A DNA stretch of 64,000 bases from Pseudoxanthomonas sp. SE1 (GCF_029542205.1 NZ_CP113783.1:1231001-1295000), one strand, 5' to 3'; numbered from the stretch's first letter, positions 20,727-30,117 are shown. Program-made: numbers and translations. Notes: generated by a model from the letters alone, not told the origin.

Positions 20727-23234
20727 ATGACCAAGAAGACACCACGCAGCGGCGGCAAGACGCCCGCCGGAAAAGGAAGCAAGCCGGGCGGCGCGCCAGG
20801 TTCCCGCAACGCCGGCAAGGCGGCCCCCCCGGGCAAGTCTGGCAAGTCTGGCAAGCCGGCCAAGAAGAATCTCCCGCCCTGGATGCCTGATGTGCCCGCG
20901 CGGGCGCCTTCCCGCACGCATGCCGGCGGTGCACCCGCCGCCCGCCGGAACCCGGGGTCCGGGTCACGCACGGGCGGTCGTTTCGTCGACCCGCATGCGC
21001 AACGCGAAGCGCAGCGCTATGAACAGCCTATCGCCAGTCGCGAGGCCATCCTCGGTTTCCTCGAAGCCGCGGAGGGTCCGCAGACGGCGGAGGAAATCGC
21101 CGGTCCGCTGGGCCTGGACGCACCAGAGCGTTTCGATGCGCTGTCCAAGCGCCTGGGGGCGATGGTCCGCGATGGCCAGCTCGTGCAGAACCGGCGCGGA
21201 GGCTTTGCGCCGGTGCAGCAGACCGACCTCATCTCCGGCACGGTGATCGCCAATCCGGATGGCTTCGGTTTCCTGCGTCCGGATGCGGGCGGCGACGACC
21301 TGTTCCTGCCGCCCTATGAAATGCGCAAGGTCATGCATGGCGACCGCGCGCTGGCCAATGTCACCGGCATCGATCGCCGCGGTCGTCGCGAAGGCAGCAT
21401 CGCGCGCGTGCTGGAGCGTGGCGTCACCCGCCTGATCGGGCGGTTCGGTTTCGAAGTGGGCATCGCCTACGTGGCGCCGGACGACAAGCGTATCCAGCGC
21501 AATGTCCAGATCCCGCAGGATGCGACCGGTGGCGCGCGCGACGGCCAGCTCGTCGTGGTCGAACTGACCCAGGCGCCGGACACGCGGCGCCCGCCCATCG
21601 GCAAGGTCATCGCCGTGCTCGGCGACAGCCTGACGCCATCGCTGGTGGTCGAGGCCGCGATCCACGGCCACAACCTGCCGCACGAGTTCCCGCAGGAAGT
21701 GCTGGACGAGGCCACCGCGGTGCCGCTGGTGATCGAACCTTCGATGATCGGCGACCGCGTCGACCTGCGCGACATGCCGCTGGTGACCATCGACGGCGCC
21801 GATGCGAAGGACTTCGACGATGCGGTGTATTGCGAAAGCAATCGCCAGGGCCTGCGCATGAAGAACCGCAGCGGCTACCGTCTGGTCGTGGCCATCGCCG
21901 ATGTCTCGCACTACGTGCGCCCCGGCACGCCGCTGGATGATGAGGCGCAGAAGCGCGCGACGTCGGTGTACTTCCCCGGTTTCGTGGTGCCCATGCTGCC
22001 GGAGACGTTGTCCAACGGCATATGCTCGCTGAATCCGAAAGTGGACCGCATGTGTTTCGTCTGCGACATGCAGGTCAACAGCGAGGGCGAAGTCACACAA
22101 TCGAAGTTCTACGAGGCGGTGATGCGCTCGCACGCACGCCTGACCTACGACCAGGTGTGGAAGGCGGTGGGTGAGGGCGACGCCGAGGCGCGCCAGTCCA
22201 TCGGTACGCTGCTGCCGCAGGTCGAACGCCTGCATGAACTGTATGGCCTGCTGGCCAAGGCGCGCGAAAAGCGCGGTGCGATCGAGTTCGAGACGTCCGA
22301 AGTCCGCTTCGAACTGGACAACCGCGGGGAAGTCACCCAGGCCGGCATGTTGCAGCGGAACGATGCGCACAAGCTGATCGAGGAATGCATGATCGCGGCC
22401 AACGTGGAGGCCGCCCGGTTCCTGCTGGGCGCGCGCATTCCCGCGCCGTACCGCGTGCACGACCGGCCACCGGAATCCAAGTACGCGGATCTGCTCGAGT
22501 TCCTCAAGGAATTCAAGTTGAGCCTGCCGGCCTGGAGCAAGGTGCAGCCACGGGATTTCACCCAGTTACTGAAGAAGATCCGCGAGCGTCCCGACGTGGC
22601 CCTGCTGGAATCGGTGGTGCTGCGCAGCCAGAGCCTGGCGGTCTACTCGCCGGACAACGCAGGCCACTTCGGCCTGGCGCTGGAAGCCTACGCGCATTTC
22701 ACTTCGCCGATCCGCCGGTACCCCGACCTGCTGGTGCACCGTGCCATCAAGTACGCGCTGACCAAGGGCAAGCCGGAGAAATTCCTGTATTCCGGGCACG
22801 AGATGGCGGCGCTTTCGCTGCAGTGTTCGGAACGTGCGCGCCGCGCCGACGAAGCCGAGCGCGAGGTCGACGAACGCTACCGCGCGGCGTGGATGGAGCA
22901 GCATGTCGGCGGCCAGTTCGATGGCGTGATCAGTGGCGTCACCAGCTTCGGCCTGTTCGTGGAACTGGACCAGTCCAAGGTCAACGGCCTGGTCCACGTG
23001 ACCCAGTTGCCGCAGGACTACTACCACTTCGATCCGCTGCGCAAGACCTTGTCGGGCGAGCGCCGCGGCATGTCGTTCCGACTGGGCGACCGCGTCCGCA
23101 TCATCGTGCTGAAGGCCAGCCTGGAGGAACGCAAGATCGACTTCCGTCTGGTCGACGACAAGGCGAAAGACGGTGGCACGCCCTCGCCCCAGCCGCGTGG
23201 GCAACCGGCCAAGCGCAGGAAGCAGAAGTACTGA
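20727..23234 (+). CDS. rnr: Ribonuclease R
   Basis: Processive 3'-5' exoribonuclease that degrades structured RNA and takes part in rRNA quality control; 835 aa. Order: a basic Lys/Gly/Pro-rich tail (1-85), winged-helix segment (SREAILGFLEAAEGPQTAEEIAGPLGLD), cold-shock domains, RNB catalytic domain from about 340 with metal-binding aspartates in DGADAKDFDDAVYC, S1 domain (about 728-805; GVISGVTSFGLFVELD) and a basic C-terminus RGQPAKRRKQKY. The frame extends 18 codons upstream, but MTKKTPRSGGK is the natural start. rlmB lies about 900 bases downstream, interrupted by repeats and a GFA gene; rnr-rlmB is a conserved pair. Confidence 0.95.
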   Translation: MTKKTPRSGGKTPAGKGSKPGGAPGSRNAGKAAPPGKSGKSGKPAKKNLPPWMPDVPARAPSRTHAGGAPAARRNPGSGSRTGGRFVDPHAQREAQRYEQPIASREAILGFLEAAEGPQTAEEIAGPLGLDAPERFDALSKRLGAMVRDGQLVQNRRGGFAPVQQTDLISGTVIANPDGFGFLRPDAGGDDLFLPPYEMRKVMHGDRALANVTGIDRRGRREGSIARVLERGVTRLIGRFGFEVGIAYVAPDDKRIQRNVQIPQDATGGARDGQLVVVELTQAPDTRRPPIGKVIAVLGDSLTPSLVVEAAIHGHNLPHEFPQEVLDEATAVPLVIEPSMIGDRVDLRDMPLVTIDGADAKDFDDAVYCESNRQGLRMKNRSGYRLVVAIADVSHYVRPGTPLDDEAQKRATSVYFPGFVVPMLPETLSNGICSLNPKVDRMCFVCDMQVNSEGEVTQSKFYEAVMRSHARLTYDQVWKAVGEGDAEARQSIGTLLPQVERLHELYGLLAKAREKRGAIEFETSEVRFELDNRGEVTQAGMLQRNDAHKLIEECMIAANVEAARFLLGARIPAPYRVHDRPPESKYADLLEFLKEFKLSLPAWSKVQPRDFTQLLKKIRERPDVALLESVVLRSQSLAVYSPDNAGHFGLALEAYAHFTSPIRRYPDLLVHRAIKYALTKGKPEKFLYSGHEMAALSLQCSERARRADEAEREVDERYRAAWMEQHVGGQFDGVISGVTSFGLFVELDQSKVNGLVHVTQLPQDYYHFDPLRKTLSGERRGMSFRLGDRVRIIVLKASLEERKIDFRLVDDKAKDGGTPSPQPRGQPAKRRKQKY

Positions 23235-23240
23235 TTGAGG

Positions 23241-23521
23241 CCCGTCGTCCCAGCGCAGGCCGGGATGACGAGCCTATGCCACACCGTCGTCCCAGCGCAG
23301 GCTGGGACCCAGCTTGATCTTCACTCTCTTCCCACGGGTGTGCGTGCAGAAGCAGAATCAAGGTGGATCCCGGCTTTCGCCGGGATGACGAGCAGAATCC
23401 GCACCGTCGTCCCAGCGCAGGCTGGGACCCATCTTGATCTTTACTCTCTTCGCACGGGTGTGCGTGCAGGAGCAGACTCAAGATGGATCCCGGCTTTCGC
23501 CGGACTGACGAGCAAAAGCCG
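23241..23521. repeat. Tandem 120-bp repeat with GTCGTCCCAGCGCAGG units
   Basis: Two units in exact 120-base register (23281-23400 and 23401-23520) share CCGTCGTCCCAGCGCAGGCT, ACTCTCTT, ACGGGTGTGCGTGCAG and ATCCCGGCTTTCGCCGG, with a few substitutions. A shorter half-unit precedes them (23244-23274). Each contains an internal hairpin (CCCGGC-TTTC-GCCGGG). This fills the 395-base gap after rnr; no gene is seen there. Related single copies lie at 8334-8376 and 41195-41223. Confidence 0.85.
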
Positions 23522-23629
23522 TAACATCGTCCGGCATTTGTGGGGATGACGCGGCCCTTGTCTTCGGGCGCTGCAGGATGGGCGTGGTCCTGCAACGACA
23601 TACGAATCCCATGCCAGGAGCGTCAGCCC

Positions 23630-24103
23630 ATGTCCATCCCGATCCACACCGGCGGCTGCCAATGCGGTGCCATCCGCTTCCGCGTCAGCGGCGAGCTGAA
23701 GGACGCTTCCATCTGCCATTGCCGCATGTGCCAGAAAGCGTTCGGCGCGTATTACGCGCCGCTGGTGTCCACGCGTGGCGCAATGCTGGAGTGGACGCGG
23801 GGCGAACCGAAGCGCTTCCAATCGTCCAGTGTCGTCCGGCGTGGTTTCTGTGGCGAATGTGGCACGCCACTGACCTACGAGGCCCCCGATGGCGTGGCGC
23901 TGGCGGCGGGTGCATTCGATGACCCCTCGGGATTGTCGCCGTGGGTCCAGTACGGGGTGGAAGGCAAGCTGCCTTACGTGGACACCCTGCCGGCATTGCC
24001 GCAGAGGCGCACCGAGGAGGACGAGGCGGCTGCGGCCTTCCTGGCGGGGGTGGTGTCGTTCCAGCATCCGGACCACGACACGGCCGCGTGGTCGCCGCGC
24101 TGA
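23630..24103 (+). CDS. GFA-domain (CENP-V/GFA family) protein
   Basis: 157-aa zinc protein of the glutathione-dependent formaldehyde-activating (GFA)/CENP-V fold. Zinc-binding cysteines appear in order: C10xC12 (GGCQCGAI), C29-H-C31xxC34 (ICHCRMCQK) and FCGECGTPL near residue 80. Most members are not proven formaldehyde enzymes, so a general zinc-dependent thiol-adduct role is the safer reading. Start chosen by AGGAG upstream of MSIPIHTGG. It is inserted between rnr and rlmB together with the tandem repeat. Confidence 0.88.
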   Translation: MSIPIHTGGCQCGAIRFRVSGELKDASICHCRMCQKAFGAYYAPLVSTRGAMLEWTRGEPKRFQSSSVVRRGFCGECGTPLTYEAPDGVALAAGAFDDPSGLSPWVQYGVEGKLPYVDTLPALPQRRTEEDEAAAAFLAGVVSFQHPDHDTAAWSPR

Positions 24104-24154
24104 GCGACCGGTCGGTGCGATAATGCCGGCCTTTCCAACGCGGCCGTACAGCGC

Positions 24155-24898
24155 ATGAGCAAGCAGAATCAATGGATTGTCGGTGTCAACGCGGTCGCTT
24201 CGGCTGTCGAGAACGATGCCGACAACGTGCGCGAAATCCTGCTTGAGGGCGGCAGCAAGAACGCGCGCCTGACCGAGATCGAGGAGAACGCACGCCGCAA
24301 GGGCATCGACGTGCGCCGCGTGACCGGCCAGGCGCTGGACGGCGTGGCGGGGGCGTTGCGTCACCAGGGCGTGGTGGCACGCTATGCCGCTGCCCGGACC
24401 TGGGACGAGAACGAACTGCAGGGCCTGGTGGAAGCCGCCGAAGGCAAGGCGCTGCTGCTGGTGCTGGATGGTGTGCAGGATCCGCACAATCTTGGCGCCT
24501 GCCTGCGCAGCGCCGCCGCGGCCGGCGTCACCGCCGTGATCATTCCCAAGGACAAGTCGGTCGGCGTCAACGCGACCGTGCGCAAGACGTCGGCCGGTGC
24601 GGCCGACCGTATCCCGGTCGTGCAGGTCACCAACCTGTCGCGGTGCCTGCGCGACCTGCAGCAACTCGGGGTGTGGATCTATGGGTTGGCCGGGGAAGCC
24701 GATGCTTCGCTGTATTCCATCGACCTGCGTGGCAACGTGGCACTGGCGCTGGGTGGCGAAGCCGATGGCCTGCGCCGCCTGACCCGCGAACATTGCGACG
24801 GGTTGGTGAAGATTCCCATGCCCGGCGACATCGAAAGCCTCAACGTGTCGGTCGCGGCCGGCGTCACCCTGTTCGAGGCCGTCCGCCAGCGCCAGTAG
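24155..24898 (+). CDS. rlmB: 23S rRNA (guanosine-2251-2'-O)-methyltransferase
   Basis: SPOUT-class (SpoU) methyltransferase that 2'-O-methylates G2251 in the 23S rRNA P-loop; 247 aa. N-terminal L7Ae-like substrate-binding part (VGVNAVASAVENDADNVREILLE), then knot-forming motifs: LVLDGVQDPHNLGACLRSAAAAG (motif 1), LALGGEADGLRRL (motif 2) and IPMPGDIESLNVSVAAGVTLFE (motif 3). A GATAAT lies about 30 bases upstream (24119-24124) and could be its -10 box. Confidence 0.95.
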   Translation: MSKQNQWIVGVNAVASAVENDADNVREILLEGGSKNARLTEIEENARRKGIDVRRVTGQALDGVAGALRHQGVVARYAAARTWDENELQGLVEAAEGKALLLVLDGVQDPHNLGACLRSAAAAGVTAVIIPKDKSVGVNATVRKTSAGAADRIPVVQVTNLSRCLRDLQQLGVWIYGLAGEADASLYSIDLRGNVALALGGEADGLRRLTREHCDGLVKIPMPGDIESLNVSVAAGVTLFEAVRQRQ

Positions 24899-24908
24899 AG
24901 GAGCCCGC

Positions 24909-26102
24909 ATGTCCCGCACGCCGCATCCTTCATTCCTTCGACTGGCGGCGCTGCTGCTGGGGCTGTCCTCGCTCACCGCCATGGCGCAGGAAGCGCCGCG
25001 CGCACGGGCCCGCGACCTCGGTGTCGCCCCCGGCATCTTCGCCCCCGGCACGTACAACGCGATCACCGATGTCGCCGGCGTGCGCATCGGGCAGGTGACG
25101 TTGAAGGAAGGCGACACCGTGCGCACCGGCGTCACTGCGATCCTGCCGCACGCAGGCAACGTCTATCGCTCGCGCGTGCCGGCCGCGGTGCATGTCGGCA
25201 ACGGATTCGGCAAGTTCATCGGCAGCACGCAGGTCAACGAACTGGGCGAGCTGGAAACGCCGATCCTGCTGACCTGCACGCTGTGCGTGTGGAAGGCCGC
25301 CGATGCGATGGCGGCATGGATGCTGGAGCGGCCCGACATGCAGCAGGTGCGTTCGCTCAACGTGGTCGTTGGCGAGACCAATGATGGTGGACTCAACGAC
25401 ATCCGGGCGCGGCCGGTCACGGCGGATGCCGTGCGGCGTGCACTCGAAACAGCGACCGATGGTCCGGTACGGGAAGGCAGCATCGGTGCCGGCACCGGGA
25501 CGGTGGCGTTCGGCTGGAAGGGCGGCATCGGCACATCGTCGCGCAAGCTGCCCGCATCACTGGGCGGCTGGACGTTGGGCGTGCTGGTGCAGAGCAATTT
25601 CGGCGGCGTGTTGCAGGTCTCGGGTGCGCCGGTGGGACGTGAACTGGATCGTTACGCCTTCCAGAACGCCGTCGCCGTGCAGGCCGATGGACGCCGCGGC
25701 CTTGCGGACGACCGTGGCGATGGATCGATCATCATCGTCATCGCCACCGATGCACCGCTGGGCGACCGCAACCTGCGCCGCGTCGCCTCGCGCGCGATGA
25801 TGGGCCTGGGCCGCACCGGCAGTTCCGCGTCCAACGGCAGTGGCGACTACATTCTGGCGTTTTCGACCGCGGAATCGGTGCGGCGCGCCTTCGATGCGCC
25901 ACGGCTGGAAGCCGCAGAACTCGCCAACGAGCAGATGAGCGCGGTATTCCAGGCCAGCGTGGAAGCGGTGGAAGAGGCGATCTACAACTCGCTGTTCATG
26001 GCCACCACCGTCAGCGGCAATGGCGAGACGGTCGAGGCGATTCCGTTGGACAGGGTGCGCGAGGTGCTGCGGCGCCACGGCATTGCGCCACCGGTCCGGT
26101 AA
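24909..26102 (+). CDS. P1 (DmpA/S58) family aminopeptidase, exported
   Basis: 397-aa self-processing N-terminal-nucleophile peptidase of the DmpA family (L-aminopeptidase/D-esterase, beta-aminopeptidases). A signal peptide is clear (hydrophobic core 10-22, AMAQ|E). The expected autocleavage and nucleophile lie at G272-S273 in RGDGSIIIVIATDAPL, matching G249-S250 of DmpA when the signal is allowed for. Other family blocks are VGNGFGKFIGSTQVNELGELETPILLT and SSASNGSGDYILAFST. Probably periplasmic, acting on D- or beta-amino-acid-containing peptides; the exact substrate is unknown. It starts 10 bases after rlmB. Confidence 0.92.
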   Translation: MSRTPHPSFLRLAALLLGLSSLTAMAQEAPRARARDLGVAPGIFAPGTYNAITDVAGVRIGQVTLKEGDTVRTGVTAILPHAGNVYRSRVPAAVHVGNGFGKFIGSTQVNELGELETPILLTCTLCVWKAADAMAAWMLERPDMQQVRSLNVVVGETNDGGLNDIRARPVTADAVRRALETATDGPVREGSIGAGTGTVAFGWKGGIGTSSRKLPASLGGWTLGVLVQSNFGGVLQVSGAPVGRELDRYAFQNAVAVQADGRRGLADDRGDGSIIIVIATDAPLGDRNLRRVASRAMMGLGRTGSSASNGSGDYILAFSTAESVRRAFDAPRLEAAELANEQMSAVFQASVEAVEEAIYNSLFMATTVSGNGETVEAIPLDRVREVLRRHGIAPPVR

Positions 26103-26114
26103 TCCATCGCGCGA

Positions 26115-26654
26115 TCAATGCGCCACGTTGCGGATGAAGCGCAGCGGCATGTCGCCGTCGTTGCGGTAGGCGTAGTCGCGGTCGCTGGGGAAAACGAAAA
26201 AGTCGCCTGCGTCGATGGCATGTTCTCCGTCGGGCAGTTCCACCACCAGCCTGCCTTCGATGACGAAGAACATTTCATGCCATCCGGTCGGGTCGGCTGC
26301 CGACGTGTAGCGGTCGCCGGGCATCAATGTCCACGACCACAGTTCCACCTCTCGAGTGGCCGGCGCACTGGCCAGCAGCACGCCTTTCGAACCCGGCGTG
26401 CGTCCGCTCCAGACCAGGGCGTCGATGCGGTCCCGGTTCGGATTGCTCGGCGCCTTCACCAGATCGGCGAAGGTCACTTCCAGCGCTGCGGCGATCCGGT
26501 CGAGGGTATTCAGGCTGACATTGGCATCGCCGGATTCGATGCCGACCAGCATGCGGCGGCTGACATCCGCAGCATCGGCCAGCACCTGCTGGCTCAGGCC
26601 GGCTTCGGTCCGCAGGCGGCGGACGTTCTCGGCAACGTGTTCAAGTACGCTCAT
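26115..26654 (-). CDS. XRE-family regulator with C-terminal cupin domain
   Basis: 179-aa transcription regulator. A Cro/CI helix-turn-helix (residues about 5-65; GLSQQVLADAADVSRRMLVGIESG) is followed by a cupin sensor (about 95-175; WTLMPGDRY, WHEMFFVIEGRLVVELPDGEHAIDAGDFFVFPSD). HTH-cupin proteins usually repress a neighbouring operon until a small ligand binds the cupin. It is divergent from an RhtA-type exporter. Two near-identical operators in the shared region overlap the -10 boxes of both genes, so it probably controls itself and the exporter. Start MSVLEHVAEN fits the family; upstream codons include the operators and are not coding. Confidence 0.9.
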   Translation of the reverse strand: MSVLEHVAENVRRLRTEAGLSQQVLADAADVSRRMLVGIESGDANVSLNTLDRIAAALEVTFADLVKAPSNPNRDRIDALVWSGRTPGSKGVLLASAPATREVELWSWTLMPGDRYTSAADPTGWHEMFFVIEGRLVVELPDGEHAIDAGDFFVFPSDRDYAYRNDGDMPLRFIRNVAH

Positions 26655-26664
26655 GGGCAGGGGT

Positions 26665-26682
26665 TGCGCAGTATATTGCGCA
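26665..26682. promoter_or_regulatory. Operator 1 of the XRE-cupin/rhtA region
   Basis: TGCGCAGTATATTGCGCA: two TGCGCA half-sites around an AT core. On the minus strand the core contains TATACT (26670-26675), a good -10 for the regulator gene, so binding would autorepress. Confidence 0.7.
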
Positions 26683-26698
26683 CACGGTAAGCTTCGAT

Positions 26699-26716
26699 TG
26701 CGCAATATAGTGCGCA
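26699..26716. promoter_or_regulatory. Operator 2 of the XRE-cupin/rhtA region
   Basis: TGCGCAATATAGTGCGCA; its reverse complement differs from operator 1 at one base. Its centre is 34 bp from that of operator 1, about three helical turns. It contains TATAGT (26706-26711), a good plus-strand -10 for the exporter gene. Confidence 0.7.
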
Positions 26717-26768
26717 TCCCGTTCATCCTTCAAGCGCGGCGCTTCCGGCGTCCGCAGGTAGTGTCTTC

Positions 26769-27656
26769 ATGTCCCGCCAGAATTCCCCCGCGCCCGTCCA
26801 CTGGCAGCCGATCGCGCTGCTGCTCGTCGCCATGCTGTCCATCCAGGCCGGCGCGTCGATGGCGAAGGGTCTGTTCCCGGCGGTGGGTGCCACCGGCGCC
26901 ACCGCGCTGCGGCTGTCGTTGGCGATGTTGATCCTGGTGGCCGTGTTCCGCCCATGGCGCGCACGCATCACGCGGACGCAATGGCCGCTGCTGCTGTTCT
27001 ACGGCGCCTCGCTGGGGCTGATGAACCTGCTGTTCTACAAGTCGCTGGAAACGGTGCCGCTGGGTATCGCCGTCGCGCTGGAATTCACCGGCCCCCTCGC
27101 TGTGGCGCTGTTCGGTTCGCGCCATCTGCGCGACGTCGTCTGGGTGGCGTTGGCCGTCGCCGGGCTGGTGCTGCTGGTGCCGGAGCAGGGCGCCCAGGCA
27201 GTGGACCTCGTGGGCGTGGCGTACGCGCTCGGCGCCGGGGCGTGCTGGGCGATGTACATCGTGTTCGGCCAGAAGGCGGGCAACGCGCACGGCCCGCAGA
27301 CGGTCGCGATCGGCAGTTGCATCGCCGCGGCGGTGGCGGTGCCGTTCGGTGTCGCGCACGCCGGGGCAGCGCTGCTGTCGCCCGCGTTGCTGCCCGTCGC
27401 GTTGGCGGTGGCGCTGCTGTCCACCGCGATTCCCTACAGCCTGGAGATGGTCGCGCTGACGAAGATGCCGACGCGCACCTTCGGCATGCTGATGAGCCTG
27501 GAGCCGGCCATCGCCGCGTTGTGCGGCCTGCTGTTCCTGCACGAGCGCCTGTCGCTGCTGCAGTGGCTGGCCATCGCCGCGATCATCGTCGCGTCGGCGG
27601 GTGCCGCGATGACGGCACGTCCGGTAGTGGCGGCCGCCGGCAGCGGCCAGGGTTGA
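26769..27656 (+). CDS. rhtA: RhtA-type threonine/homoserine exporter (DMT superfamily)
   Basis: 295-aa inner-membrane protein with ten predicted helices (two EamA repeats). It follows E. coli RhtA closely along its whole length: LLVAMLSIQAGASMAKGLFP, LETVPLGIAVALEFTGPLAVALF, ALGAGACWAMYI, HGPQTVAIGS, STAIPYSLEM and MPTRTFGMLMSLEPA. RhtA exports threonine, homoserine and some analogues; substrate here is by homology. The divergent XRE-cupin regulator and shared operators suggest induction by a small molecule, perhaps the exported amino acid. Confidence 0.92.
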   Translation: MSRQNSPAPVHWQPIALLLVAMLSIQAGASMAKGLFPAVGATGATALRLSLAMLILVAVFRPWRARITRTQWPLLLFYGASLGLMNLLFYKSLETVPLGIAVALEFTGPLAVALFGSRHLRDVVWVALAVAGLVLLVPEQGAQAVDLVGVAYALGAGACWAMYIVFGQKAGNAHGPQTVAIGSCIAAAVAVPFGVAHAGAALLSPALLPVALAVALLSTAIPYSLEMVALTKMPTRTFGMLMSLEPAIAALCGLLFLHERLSLLQWLAIAAIIVASAGAAMTARPVVAAAGSGQG

Positions 27657-27666
27657 GATAGCGCGC

Positions 27667-28296
27667 TCAGCCCAGCGGGCGCGGCCACGCATTGGCGATC
27701 TTGCAGAACAGCCGCGCCGTCTGTTCGGCATCGTAGACGGCGGAGTGTGCGTCCTCGGCATTCCAGTCGAAGCCTGCGGCCTGCACGGCGCGCGCCAGCA
27801 CGGTCTGGCCATAGGCCACCCCGGCGAGCGTCACCGTATCGAACACGCTGAAGGGATGGAACGGGTTGCGCTTGTGCGCCACGCGCGTGACCGCCGCATT
27901 GAGGAAGTTCAGGTCGAAGTGGGCGTTGTGGCCCACCAGGATCGCGCGCTGGCACCCGTGCTTCTTCACCGCGGCACGCACCGGCGCGAAGACATGGTCC
28001 AACGCGTCCTTCTCGTGCCTGGCGAAACGGAACGGGTGGTCGAGGTCGATGCCGGTGACTTCCAGCGACTTGGGATCGATTTCGGTGCCGGGCGCCGGAT
28101 GCAGGTGCACGCTGGCGGTCTCGCCGCAGACCAGCAATCCGTTTTCGTCCAGCTCCAGCGGCACCGCGGCCATTTCCAGCAGCGCGTGGCGGTTCCAGTC
28201 GAAACCGCCGGTTTCCACGTCAACCACCACCGGCAGGTAACCACGGAAGCGCTGGGCCATCGGGGTAATGCGGGTGGGTTCGGTGGCGTTTTCCAT
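27667..28296 (-). CDS. rnt: Ribonuclease T
   Basis: DEDDh 3'-5' exoribonuclease that trims tRNA and other stable RNA 3' ends; 209 aa. Catalytic residues: Asp26 and Glu28 in [10 protein letters not shown], Asp in [12 protein letters not shown], and His/Asp in [13 protein letters not shown]. The blocks [18 protein letters not shown] and GQTVLARA match E. coli RNase T. The start [19 protein letters not shown] gives about the same N-terminal length as E. coli; no strong ribosome site is seen, and the second Met (MAQRF) is an alternative. Confidence 0.94.
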   Translation of the reverse strand: MENATEPTRITPMAQRFRGYLPVVVDVETGGFDWNRHALLEMAAVPLELDENGLLVCGETASVHLHPAPGTEIDPKSLEVTGIDLDHPFRFARHEKDALDHVFAPVRAAVKKHGCQRAILVGHNAHFDLNFLNAAVTRVAHKRNPFHPFSVFDTVTLAGVAYGQTVLARAVQAAGFDWNAEDAHSAVYDAEQTARLFCKIANAWPRPLG

Positions 28297-28360
28297 GCGG
28301 GGAAGGGTAGCAGACGGCGTGGCGCTTCCTCTGCTGGAAGCCCAACCGCGAGCTCGCAGT

Positions 28361-28505
28361 TGTAGGAGCGACGTGAGTCGCGACCGCATGAGATCGGCGT
28401 TCCGGTTCTCCCGGATATTCGCGTAGCGGTCATGCGACACCCGCCTGTCGGACGGGCACGCGTGCGCCCCGGGTCTGCGGTCGCGACTCACGTCGCTCCT
28501 GCAGG
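28361..28505. repeat. GGAGCGACGTGAGTCGCGA palindromic repeat, copy 1
   Basis: TGTAGGAGCGACGTGAGTCG... and ...CGACTCACGTCGCTCCTGCA form inverted arms around about 95 bases. Two more copies of this family occur at 38328-38396 and 44277-44348. It fills the gap between rnt and hvfC. Confidence 0.85.
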
Positions 28506-28507
28506 AG

Positions 28508-29257
28508 TCAGGGGCGCGTACCCAGCAGCGTGCCTTCTTCACGCATGCGGGAAAGCATGGCGCCCCCCTCGTGGACGAAGGCGGGCAGGTCATCCACGCC
28601 CGCTTCGACGGCGAGTTGTCGCAGCGCATCCTTGCCGGTGCGACCGCCTTCGCCCAGCAGTTCCATCAGCCGGTACACCAACGGCGAGATGGCGGCGAAT
28701 CTCACCTGGTGGCGGGCATCGCGTCGGACGAGCAGGAAGGTCGGTTCGGAGGGCGCTGTGTCGGGCAGGTAGTCCGGTCCGATGCGGTGCACGGGCCAGT
28801 GATAGGCGAGCGCCCAGGCGAAGGGCGACACCACCGGCTCACCCGCGACAAGGTCGCCGTCCGGCAGGTGGGGTGGCTCGGGGTCGTCGGCGATCTGCAG
28901 CGCCAGTTCGACCCATTCGTAGTGCGCCAGCTCGCGCAGCCAGGCGGGCAGTGGGTCGTCGCGCTCCGCACGTGATTCCAGGTAGCGGATGAACTCGCGC
29001 GCGACTTCCGGGAACAGCGGCGTCCTGCTGCGATGTTCGGCATAGAACTGCCGTACCAGCGTGCGCCAGGCGTCATCACCCAGGGTCTTGCGGATCACGG
29101 GGAAGTTGCCGGCCAGCAGGTTTTCGACGTTGTTGAAGAACAGGTCACGGTAGATCGCCAGCCGTCGGTCCTCGATGCCGGGCGGCGGCGGATGCGACGA
29201 CGGGTCGCGCAGGTGGCGCGACAGGGCGAACTGCTGGTCGTGCAGCGCGTCAGCCAT
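28508..29257 (-). CDS. hvfC: HvfC-type partner protein (DUF2063)
   Basis: 249-aa protein of the DUF2063 family, annotated elsewhere as a putative DNA-binding domain protein. It is now regarded as the partner (RiPP-recognition/accessory) of DUF692 enzymes in hvf clusters. Family blocks: [62 protein letters not shown] and a C-terminal winged-helix-like part. It overlaps the 3' end of hvfB by eight bases, so the two are probably cotranslated. Expected role: presenting the HvfA precursor to HvfB; no DNA-binding role is implied. Confidence 0.88.
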   Translation of the reverse strand: MADALHDQQFALSRHLRDPSSHPPPPGIEDRRLAIYRDLFFNNVENLLAGNFPVIRKTLGDDAWRTLVRQFYAEHRSRTPLFPEVAREFIRYLESRAERDDPLPAWLRELAHYEWVELALQIADDPEPPHLPDGDLVAGEPVVSPFAWALAYHWPVHRIGPDYLPDTAPSEPTFLLVRRDARHQVRFAAISPLVYRLMELLGEGGRTGKDALRQLAVEAGVDDLPAFVHEGGAMLSRMREEGTLLGTRP

Positions 29258-30101
29258 GCAGCGCGTGTCCGTCGGAGGTCGCGTGCGCCGATTGAAGCTC
29301 GCGGATGCGCTGGACTTCCACCGCGAGCTCGGCGAGCGGCGGGAAGTTGAAATCGCGCTCCAGCAGGGTGGGGCGCACACCGTGCGTTGCGTAGGCCAGC
29401 GACAGCAGCGACCACACATCGTCCTTCACCGGCGCGCCATGCGTGTCCACCTTGAGATCATCGGCTTCGTCGTAGTGGCCGGCAATGTGGTACGAGGCGA
29501 TCCGTGCCGACGGCATGCGCGTCAGGAAATCGCGTGCTTCGTAGCCATGGTTGATCGCATTGACGTAGATGTTGTTGACGTCCAGGAGCAGGTCGCAGTC
29601 CGCTTCGGACAGCACCGCGATGATGAAGTCGGCTTCGTCCATCGCCTGGTAAGGCGCGGCGTAGTAGGAGACGTTCTCCACCGCGATGCGCCGGCCGAGG
29701 GCGTCCTGCGCCTGGCGGATGTGCGCCGCGACATGCCGCACCGCTTCCTCGGTGAAGGGAATCGGCATCAGGTCGTACAGGTGGCCGTCGTCGGTGCAGT
29801 AACTCAGGTGTTCGCTGTACAGCGTCACGCCGTGCTGGTCGAGGAAGCGGCGCGTGCGGGCGAGGAACGTGTCGTCGAGCGGCGCCACGCCACCGAGCGA
29901 CAGCGACAGGCCGTGGCAGGTCAGTGCATGGCGTGAGGAAAGGGTCTGCAGCGCTTCGCCGTAGCGGCCGCCCACCCCGATCCAGTTGTCGGGCGCGCAT
30001 TCGAGGAAGTCGAATGCTCCAGCCGGCGCTGCCAGCAGTTCGTCCAGCAGCGCGCGGCGCAGGCCGAGGCCGGCAGAGGCGGGGAGCAGGGAAGCCGTCA
30101 T
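29250..30101 (-). CDS. hvfB: HvfB, MNIO-family RiPP-modifying enzyme (DUF692)
   Basis: 283-aa TIM-barrel protein of the multinuclear non-haem iron-dependent oxidase (MNIO, DUF692) family. Conserved blocks carry the predicted iron ligands: [60 protein letters not shown] and LLERDFNFP. Characterised members oxidise cysteines of precursor peptides to oxazolone/thioamide or thiooxazole groups that bind copper. It follows the Cys-repeat precursor gene hvfA after 60 bases and overlaps hvfC, so modification of HvfA is the natural function. Confidence 0.93.
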   Translation of the reverse strand: MTASLLPASAGLGLRRALLDELLAAPAGAFDFLECAPDNWIGVGGRYGEALQTLSSRHALTCHGLSLSLGGVAPLDDTFLARTRRFLDQHGVTLYSEHLSYCTDDGHLYDLMPIPFTEEAVRHVAAHIRQAQDALGRRIAVENVSYYAAPYQAMDEADFIIAVLSEADCDLLLDVNNIYVNAINHGYEARDFLTRMPSARIASYHIAGHYDEADDLKVDTHGAPVKDDVWSLLSLAYATHGVRPTLLERDFNFPPLAELAVEVQRIRELQSAHATSDGHALHG

Positions 30102-30117
30102 CGCGCTGTGGTGACGT

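Noticed and set aside
23241..23521. Possible CRISPR array
   Set aside because: Only two 120-base units in perfect register, no short identical repeats with unique spacers and no cas genes nearby.
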